From assembly GCA_936450465.1 (NCBI GenBank), contig OW388300.1, forward strand, positions 55,208,035 to 55,272,034: a stretch of 64,000 nt of DNA, given 5' to 3'. This document shows positions 55,299 through 64,000 of the stretch, one piece after another. Each line of letters begins with the position of its first letter. The first letter of the stretch is position 1. The notes below the pieces were generated by a model. That model was not told the DNA's origin. It worked only from the letters and a program-made list of their open reading frames with translations, and made no database searches. Both the position numbers and the translations under genes were made by a program. The DNA comes from Gibbula magus. Lineage: Eukaryota > Mollusca > Gastropoda > Trochida > Trochidae.

Positions 55299-55782
55299 TA
55301 CCAAAGTGAAGAGACAAGAATCCTTCCTGATTTCTCTTCAAGTGTGTTCATCAGTATAACTTACTAATTATGTGAATGGTCCAGTGAGTTGCTCTTCTAT
55401 GATAGGCAACGGATATTGGTTTTGTAGTGATTAACGTAATTTAGATAGATCTAACATTCAGCCTTCACAGACTGCCAACTCTGTTGAAGGCTTCATTAAG
55501 TCCAAACTATCATATTCAAAATTAAGCAGTTTTCATTGTAAAAACATCGTAAAATTGGACAGAAGGAATTAATGTCTTGAATGAATGGCAAATTAAACAC
55601 CCTATGATAACCCTATAATCAATTATATGGCTATGTAAGGAAACCGGATAGGAAAGTTCCCAAAGGGACATTCCCTGCTCGCTTAGAAACCCAATTTGGA
55701 GCTGTCTATTATTACACATGAACGAATGAACAAGATAGATTACTTTGTGCAGATTATTGTATAGTATTGTCGTGACTCCAAA

Positions 55783-56199
55783 GAAATAACCCCTCATTCC
55801 CTCTCGAGAATACCTATGGGAAATGAGTTGAATAACTATGAGACCGAAGCCACTTGGTAAACTGAAACAATAATGGATACTGAGTCAACATATTTTCAAA
55901 TTTACAAATGTTATCAACACGTTGACATGTTAGTTTATAATTGTGACCCCGGGGTGTTCTATCAACCACTGATTCCCCCACTGCTGTATCTGATACATGT
56001 TTTGAGGAGATAAGAGTTGCTTCCTTTCTGATGAGTATAATGTACATGGGTTCATATCGTACTGCTTGCTTGCAAAGAGCATGCCTTTCCGGTTAGAAAA
56101 AACTAGTTAAGTCAAATTAAAGAGAAATTTGATTGTCAAAACAGTATTAATTTCAGATGTTGTAAACATTTGATCATGGTTCGGAGGAACAGGATATTA
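55783..56199. repeat. Tandem duplication, copy 2
   Basis: Partner of 54865-55298. The 480 bases between the copies have no visible partner. Divergence is roughly one base in five to six. Confidence 0.85.
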
Positions 56200-59100
56200 A
56201 CACCATCCTCACCGTAAAGGAACAATACAATTTTGCTTAGAGCTTTTTCAACCATTTTTATTACAACATTAAATTCTTCTGTCACACTTCATTTCAAGTT
56301 AATTACATAAGGAACTCCATATTCGCAAATGTCAATACCTTCTGGCTTTTTGTGAAGAATTTGAGTATAGGAGTCCCTAGATTCGACTAAATCAGCCAGT
56401 AATGGAGACTGGCAAGAGTTATGCCTTGCATTGGGAAGTTGCAACCGTGTATAAGACCAAAGTTTCTTCAATTGTGTGATGTCAGCAAACTTTTTACAAG
56501 GCAGAAGTCAGTTAAAAATGTAAGACGTTTTTTTTATTGGAAATATATAGAGACGGTTCCCCTGTTTGAAATATGGAAAAATCCAAGAAATATGACTTAA
56601 ATGTAACAGAGACCATGTGGGAGGATGTGCCATGAGCAATCACTATAAGGAGAGAATTGATTTTCTGAGTAATTTAATACATTCTTGATAATGTGCATTT
56701 AACTAGTTTTGATAACTTACCCTGTGTCTGAAACTCCACATTTTAGTTTTGAAGCAAAATATAAACGAACTTATGAGTGTGTGCATGAGGTACATTACGA
56801 ACCGTAGATTTTTTATAGAATAAGTCATGTCTAAGGATCCTAACGAATATATTAAAGGCACTGTGCTTTCACTAAAAAGCTAAATAAGTGTTACCAATGG
56901 ATAAATAATACTCCTAATTTATATAGAGTTATCAAATGAATGTATGTTATTATGTTAGGTCATGCGAGTCCATTTCCCATCGAGTGGCAATTTTAAGGTG
57001 TTGTTGGCCTTAAAATGACCGCTCGATGGTAGTTAAAGTGATCTGACAGATGTAGCAATGCATTCAGAGTATAGTTTGAAATTGGGTACAATGATAGAAT
57101 GGTCAACCATCTTGCTGTCTGATCTCTAACAATTGCACGAGATATCCAAATCTACTAGTGAAGAGTTCCACAAAATAATCACTTTAAATACGTCTCACCT
57201 TTCTTGCCATTTCTATAGATACAGCTTTTTGGGTCGTGTAATGATTTATTGTACCCTCTGACGTAACAATATTATTGTATAGACTTTAAAAGTAAATGGC
57301 AAACTTGTGAAGAGTAATTTTTAAGTAATGTGCTACAGAGCCTTTAACATAAAATGCGGGCTATTATCTATAGTCCGCTGCTCTTCAAGCGTTAAATATG
57401 GCCAGATATGTGCAATAGGTTTGCTACTGACAATGAAATACCATTATGTGCTGTGGTATAAAGAGAAACAAAGTGGTGAGTATCTGATTTCTATGAGGTA
57501 TTGGCTATAAAGCGGAACAAACCTGTTATGGGATTTCGAATAGGTTTACATGTAGTTTATTAACGTTACTATTATTTTACATCAAACCAGCTTATATTTT
57601 GGAAGAAAGGGCTGAATAAAGATTATATCTCTTTTATATTGGGGTAATAACAGTTAGATTGTTCATGGTCTGGACAAGAATTAAACTGTGATTATACCAT
57701 TTAGCCATACTTATTCACGTCAAGTATCCTTGCTGATCGAATAAAATACCTAATATTCCGTTTATGAAGATGTCAGCAAAGTCGACCATATTTTTTTTAA
57801 CAATTACAAACACCAGCTAAAGGTATCAAATTACCTGTGAATAGTGTAAAGGTGAATGGAGAATGAACAAATTAAATTTTCCAAGGCTCGCAAATACAAT
57901 ATTTATTCCTAATGCAGGATATTGACCATCCCGAAACAGGCGCATGATAACCTCTTTTCATGCAGTACGAGATATGTCAAACGAGTTTACGATTCACAAT
58001 GCCGTTAAGGATTTACTGACAGAATGATTATTTAGAGCACGTCATATTTACTATCACCATATTTATAAGCTGGTTGACTTGATTGTTCAATATAAGGGAT
58101 AAGCAAAGTGACATTTCATTATTGATTAAAACCAAATTTGGACCAGACCAAACCCAGGGCTATGTTTATCCATTACATGTAGGATGTTATTGCAACTTTT
58201 GAACATATATGATGCGTAGAAGTCAAATAAATACATAGTACACTAATTTCCAGTTTGAACTATTACTCAAATTGGGCAGATTCAGAACACGTTCCCCCTA
58301 TAGACACGTAAGTCTATCTGAGACTACATGTATAAGATCAATCGTCTCAGATGTAAGTAATTAAGTTTGGTGTTTTTGATTTCCTAATTGTTATTCATTG
58401 ATTTCCGGGATACAGTAACATGGTAGACTCACTTGAACATATAAATGTAGTAATGCCCTGATATTAACAAAGCCATATTAGGTTTTTAGATGAAGATAAA
58501 AAAGTCATTTGGGATTTTATACCATTGGGTCTCCTACTTTGCCAAATATTCTGTAGCATTTACTAAATTTTGTTTCTATCAAAATTAACTTTTCTATTAG
58601 TCAGTGGACAGTGGTGGTCCAGTGATACCTACGTTTTTTTTTAAAGAAACAAACCTTCTTGATAAATTATAAAAATTGGATTTTTCTGAAATAACTTGTT
58701 GTTGAACCTTGTGATAAGCTATGATGATGTTTGCCGTTTCTTATTTGCTTTTAAAGAGGCAGTAGCACGTTTTTTCGCTGAAATATTTTGATGAAATGTA
58801 TTTAAAAGATAACGTCACCAATAGTAAAACGCCCTTCTCTCTTTAAATTAAAAGTTAAAAATGAGTGTAATTCGGTAAACCCATGGGAGTCGTTTTTGCA
58901 ACGCTAAAGAACAACTAATTCAGTGTTTCCATTGACCTATTTATATGTAGTGTTATGGATTATTGAGTATTGGGTTTCAAATATCATGCTGAAGTTGAGC
59001 TTTGTAAATTATGTTGTTCTAATATGTCAAAGTAATTTGTTAATTATAAGTAGCCATAGTTACAATGGAAAAAAAGGTTTGCATGATAAGCTGTTGAAGA

Positions 59101-59834
59101 TGGAATACATTCTTTGATGAAATGAGTGTGAGTGTGTTGATAAGAGTTCCGCGTAACAGACCACCATATTTCATGCTCCCTTTTGTAAGCAACCGCCATT
59201 TCGATATAACTTTGGATATTCATATAAACCAGAAATACAGAACCTCTTGCACGGTAGGTAATACTTCCAATCAATACTATAGTGTGGCAAACAACATGTT
59301 GTAGATGTTAGAGAGAACGAGGTTATCAGAAAGCTTTACTAAAATAGTATAAGTCACATAAAATGAGAGGAAACTTTCTTCACCAGTGTGCAATGGACCT
59401 TGTTTGAAATATATCACTATTTTTCTGGCAAATATTTCCTTCATAATCATGCGTCAGACATGTATATAATATCATTTAGTTATTACATCAATATATCTTT
59501 CAACCAATATATATATCTTTGTTGATTTCATATTACGCTGGCTCTGTTAAGATAGGTATAAGCACACCAATCTTCAGTTACATCACATACTCGAGTAACT
59601 ATTTGTATCTGAGTAATGTACACGGATCCAGGAAAGAACGCATAACAGAAAAATCAGTATTTATTTACATGTTCTAAACATTAAGATTAAACAATAAATA
59701 ATGAATGTACAAGTTTTCACAGGACTAGGCACATGTTACCACCACCTCGTATAGTTATTATATGCTCTAGTGGGCTGCCACAAGGTGAGTACCTGTTGTT
59801 ATCGCTACGGACACTGCTCAGCACCGCCAGTAGT
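56200..59834. other. AT-rich non-coding stretch with one hairpin
   Basis: A 53-bp inverted repeat lies at 56977-57029: CCATCGAG.GG..ATTTTAAGG pairs with CCTTAAAAT..CC.CTCGATGG around a 9-base loop. Otherwise no gene or repeat family recognised. Confidence 0.5.
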
Positions 59835-60124
59835 TAGATGGACCTCGGGGGTGGGATAGCGCGTTCGGCTTCAGGTCAAGAGGTCGGGGGTTCGAATCCC
59901 GCCAGGGGCACGGCAACTTTGGCTGCAGTAGAGAACTGTTCTACACGAATTTCAGCGTAGTGCCAGCCATTGTTCGCTAGTTCCATGCTTCCATGCAGGT
60001 TTCACCGCAATGCAAAGCCGAATGGCGTTGCGGGCTTTCTCCCTGCCATAATACTAGCAGCTGCGATATAAGTGAAATAGTCTTGAAAGCGGCGTTAAAC
60101 TCACCACACCTCACCTAGATGGAC
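59835..60124 (+). mobile_element. tRNA-derived SINE, second copy, A box deleted
   Basis: The body (59844-60115) aligns with the SINE at 18297. It keeps the B box GGTTCGAATCCC (about 59889) and the GCGATATAAGTG...GGCGTTAAAC tail, but has lost 12 bases between two TAGCGC/AGCGC repeats in the A box and about 28 bases mid-body. It is flanked by TAGATGGAC at 59835-59843 and 60116-60124, a 9-bp target duplication. Its internal promoter is probably dead. Confidence 0.92.
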
Positions 60125-61436
60125 TTAACATCAACATCAAATAACATCAGTACATACGTGAACTTTTTCTTTGCTATCGTTAACAATGAAATATCAAAAT
60201 AAGTAAATAAGTATGTATAATAAATTATAGTCACTGGAAGAGAGACGAGAATGACTTACATTATTTGAAAAGTTTTCTGTTTTAAGAGTAGATTATTATT
60301 ACTCTGATAACTGCATTGATCCATTCAGTGCAGTTTTTTTTAATATGATAGCTAAAAACAGTACGTTATGAAACACATAATTTACAATATAGTTTCGAGA
60401 AGGAAATGAACAAGTGTTTTGTATTGGTTTACACCATATTTAATACTGCAACCGTTAAGTCACAAACAATTACAAAAACATTTACACTCATGACAGAATT
60501 GTGATCCCATATATCCAAAAGCTTCCAATTTTGCCAAGTGTACCTTTTAATCATTACCATGTGTAACCCATCTTAAATTTAGAAAACAGTTTTTAGTTTT
60601 CCATTGATTCTTGATTAAATAAGCTATTTTGATTTAGGTATTCTTGTTAAAAATTGTCAGCTTTAATGTATTGCAATAGATAAGACATTATTATTTGCAG
60701 CAAATTGGATAATGAACTCTTCAGAAATTAGTATGCTTTACAAACTTAATTATCTAGTTAATCAGAATCAAATATGACAGAGGATGTCACGTGATGAACG
60801 CTTTGTCGCAATATTCAATGGAAATACTATTTTCATCTGTTAAATCCTCTCTGTACACAGACTCATAATCCTCCGACACAGTGTAATTAGTGGATTCTCT
60901 TATAAATGGATCTTTTGTCTATCTTTTGCATCTTTTCACGATATAGATACTTAAAAATATGTCACTGAATAGGGACATAATGGGCTCAAAGTGAACATTC
61001 CTGTATTTCAAGAATTTGTGTACGTGTAGTTTAACTTGTGATTGATATTTCAATACTAAAGAGTACAAACAATCTATGTTGAGTCAACTGATTTGGATAG
61101 AAATTTTTAAAATAGCTGAAAATTAGTTACGAGAGTCACAATTAGACCAGGAAATCATAAGATAGTAAAAACTTTACTTAGTAAGTATGAAAAACAATTG
61201 AAATATGAATCTATTAAAATAAATTAACACTTGGATATTACACGCCATATGTGGTCATTTATATATGTTCTGTAATGGCCATTTGCTCATCTATAACAAA
61301 TTACCCACTTTTCATATCTCATATTTAATTCTATGATTTTAAGGTGAAAAGATAATATTAATGACTTATTCGATAATGAATACCATACAGTAACTCTTCA
61401 CTAAGAGCAGTTTGCCATATAGAGAACCTCACCAAA
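60125..61436. other. AT-rich non-coding stretch
   Basis: No gene or repeat family recognised. Confidence 0.5.
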
Positions 61437-61850
61437 GTGTCTTCTGATATCAAATATATCAACACGAGTTGATAAAAGTTACAAATATCCGAGGCCTACC
61501 GAGGATATTTTTACTTTAATCAACGGGTGTTGATGTATTTGATATCAGAAGACACGAGGGTGAGATTGTATTGATCATTCAAAATCTTTCTTCAACAAGT
61601 TTTAGCTACTTCAGCAGTGATCTAAGTGAGATCATAGCATTGTGAAATCATAAGCATTATGATATCATAGCATTGTTACGTCATCACCATTGTGACGTCA
61701 TAGCATTGTCAGCAGTGTTCTCAGTGATGCCAAAGTTTTATGATGTCAGTAACTGATGATGTTATAGGATTTTGACGATTTGCTTGTAGATATCGCTTGA
61801 TCTCACACAAGCGATACTTTCGGTGGGAGACAGTTTTAGATGATAAATGA
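61437..61850. mobile_element. Foldback/MITE element (family Q, copy 2)
   Basis: It begins with a 119-bp palindrome (61437-61555): GTGTCTTCTGATATCAAATA...ATCAACAC mirrored by GTGTTGAT...TATTTGATATCAGAAGACAC around GAGGCCTACCGAGG. This is followed by a region aligned with 26871-27180, with repeated CATAGCATTGTGACGTCA-like units (TGACGTCA at 61693-61700) and a CGCTTG/CAAGCG hairpin near 61793-61812. Non-coding. Confidence 0.75.
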
Positions 61851-64000
61851 TAAATTTAATACACTTACATCACACATGGACGCACTTATTCACCACTCAG
61901 TCTATGTCTTTTGCAATCTTAATTCATCATGATAATTCACTGGTACTTTCTATTTTGGTTTTATGATCAAAATCACGTTCTTAGTAAAATACGGCAGTAC
62001 CATCAATTTAACGCAAATGTTTATTAGTTTAACAGTTCTTGCCATGATTAAACATCACGTTAACAAGATCATCTTAAAAAGTATCATGTATGTGTTGTTG
62101 CTGAGGGGGGAATGCGGGAAGAGATCATTGGGTATGATGTGTGTCTACAATTACTTTTCAGAAAACATATCGGCCTCTAATCTAAGCCTGGAATCTAATT
62201 CTAATTGAAAAAGTTCTTCCATAGTCGTTACTACTTGCATGAAATTCGTTTCATTAGATATAACTGCGAGAGAAATTATAAATTATGCATGCTGAATGCT
62301 ACGATAATGCAGTAAATGTTATTAATACTTTTGCAATAAAGTGATTCAATGTGTCTTGTATGTTGATTTGAAAATTACCCTATGTTGATTTATGAACTTA
62401 GGCGATATGATACATCATGTTCACTAAGATTGGCCCCCCCACTCAACATTTTAAGTTTCTGTTTCTCTCAACGCAAATCACAGATGACATGTGTCACTAC
62501 CATTTTCTCAACTGAGTGTACAGAGACACTCTAAGTATGAATTAGTTTTAGGTAAATGACATATTTTCAACTGGATAACGTTTATCGAGTTTCTTGGTTG
62601 ACTATTTGTCGTCATAATGTTAGAGTCGCTGTCGCAATGGTCTAGAGCAAGTTTAAAATGTTCATTCTGAGGGACCTGGGATGCTGATGGTGCTGTAGAT
62701 AAATATTCAACTCAATATTCAAATCGATAGGGGAATATTGTAAGATTCCACAGTCATTCGTTCCATTTGGTATTGCAATTTGCTTCAAAATTTCACAATG
62801 GTACAAATGTATTGACCTGAGTATATCCATAACAAAGGTGGAACAGTCGCAAAGTCCTCCCCACTCCGAAATAGACAAACAAAACTCATAAAAGGTAACG
62901 ACCAAGTTACAATATCAATAAGTAGTTCCATTTGTAAAAGTTTCGAGATTAATCTTTATTCAATACACATAAATGTTTTAAATTAAAGTTCATTTAGTCG
63001 CTTAAATTCTACCATCGAAATTGTTTGTCTTATAATTGCATCTTAAAGCAAAGAATCGTGTATTGATTTCCATCACTTAATCCATCTTAATAGAAGTAAT
63101 TCATTTGAAATTCATAGAAATTGTTCTGCTTCACCGAAGTAACTTCCAAATAATAACATCAAACTTCTAATAAAAAAATCACTTGAGAGGAAAAAGTAAA
63201 CCAAACTTATATCATCCAAGTGAAAACCTTGTTATTTTGGCCACCACAACCTTTCATACTTCATTACCTGAATAAAAGCACTGGCACCACTGAACATGAA
63301 CTTAAACATGTCTATACATTTGTAAAACTGATATCAGCTTTGATTTCAGCAGGAGTAATGGTTGTCCCGGACCATTTAAAACTGTTTATAGTTCTTGCTT
63401 TATGACATCGTGGAGTCTATGACCTAGATGAGAGATGGAATTGTATTTACAGCTCTGTGCTTTATAGAGTCGTAGGATGTGGAATGACCTGGTACTGTGA
63501 ATCAGGTACTCGTCATATCAATAGGAAGTAGGATCAGCAGGAATATTAAAGTGCTTGAGTTGCCTGCTGCAACCAATGCTGCTTAAATGTTTTCATCTGA
63601 TACTCGGGAGCAGAAATGATAGTTTTGTGTAACGAAACGTGGGCACACCAGGGCAAGGGTTTATTGGAGACATCTTACAAGCTATTTTTTTAAATGTATT
63701 TATCAAATAGATTTATGAGAATTTTATGGTTCGAAATTCCATTCCCGCTGTATCCAATTAGTCTCCGTTGGCTTTTCTAATATTACCAAATACATCTTTT
63801 ATCAAGCTTAGAACTACTACATGTTATTAATTGTATGATTTATATGCATCATCAACGTCACCTCACATTTACAGTCGTTTGGAATGAGGAATGAATGTAT
63901 AGACATAGTTTCAGGGAATATCTATAGATTCATATAGATGCTAATTATTTGGCTGTAAATTTTTACTAAACATAATTTTAATTAACATTTATAATTAGAT
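61851..64000. other. AT-rich non-coding stretch
   Basis: No gene, RNA or repeat family recognised up to the window end. Open frames at 61963-62208, 62642-62905 and 63220-63405 lack any supporting motif. Confidence 0.5.

Overview
The window looks like AT-rich, gene-poor nuclear DNA from an invertebrate animal. A marine mollusc, probably a gastropod, is the best guess. That guess rests on tRNA-headed SINEs whose tails end in GCGTTAAAC followed by CACTCACTC, a non-LTR retrotransposon whose ORF1 begins with a 2A-like peptide, and abundant Merlin, Tc1 and palindromic MITE-like repeats. I recognise no complete host gene. Almost everything that can be named is mobile DNA or duplicated intergenic DNA.

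Layout. Positions 1-6700 hold degenerate 3' ends of LINEs (2640-3380, 4695-4891, 6085-6172), a TC microsatellite, and an element bounded by inverted arrays of a GGAAAAAAAGTCCT motif (5034-5909). Positions 6700-13000 hold a TATA box plus a short conserved exon-like block, then a 5.9 kb composite: two inverted arrays of a TTCGTAGGAG motif enclosing an apparently intact APE-type LINE (about 7513-12579). In that LINE ORF1 and ORF2 are in the same frame, separated by one UAG. ORF2 has no AUG before its catalytic residues, and ORF1 carries a perfect DVEANPGP 2A motif. Positions 13000-21000 hold another short-motif cluster, a dead Tc1/mariner element with its TIRs, a SINE with a 12-bp target duplication, and several palindromic MITE-like elements rich in TGACGTCA sites. 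Positions 21480-23700 hold a second copy of the promoter/exon block, a second TTCGTAGG element, and the truncated first exon of a THAP-domain (probably Kolobok-type) gene on the minus strand. Positions 26870-32200 hold more palindromic MITEs, an uninterrupted Merlin (IS1595/ISXO2-like DDE) transposase ORF, and a long C-tract. Positions 33900-48000 are dominated by diverged direct duplications. One ~2.7 kb pair (41725-44590 and 45135-47768) has a SINE-like insertion in only one copy, which defines that element's ends. Positions 48000-64000 hold a 5'-truncated LINE tail, a 0.5 kb MITE with AGCAGCCCCGA termini, a further tandem duplication, a second tRNA-SINE, and a large foldback repeat.

The best candidates for something undescribed are: (1) the set of element families bounded by arrays of a short repeated 'phrase' in inverted orientation; (2) the LINE that combines an N-terminal 2A peptide with an in-frame UAG between ORF1 and ORF2; and (3) the 3'-tail stem-loop seen in seven LINE tails, whose stem sequence changes while pairing is kept. 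ORF calls here were checked for true ATG starts where it mattered. Several apparent starts are TTG or GTG and were not accepted as initiation codons.
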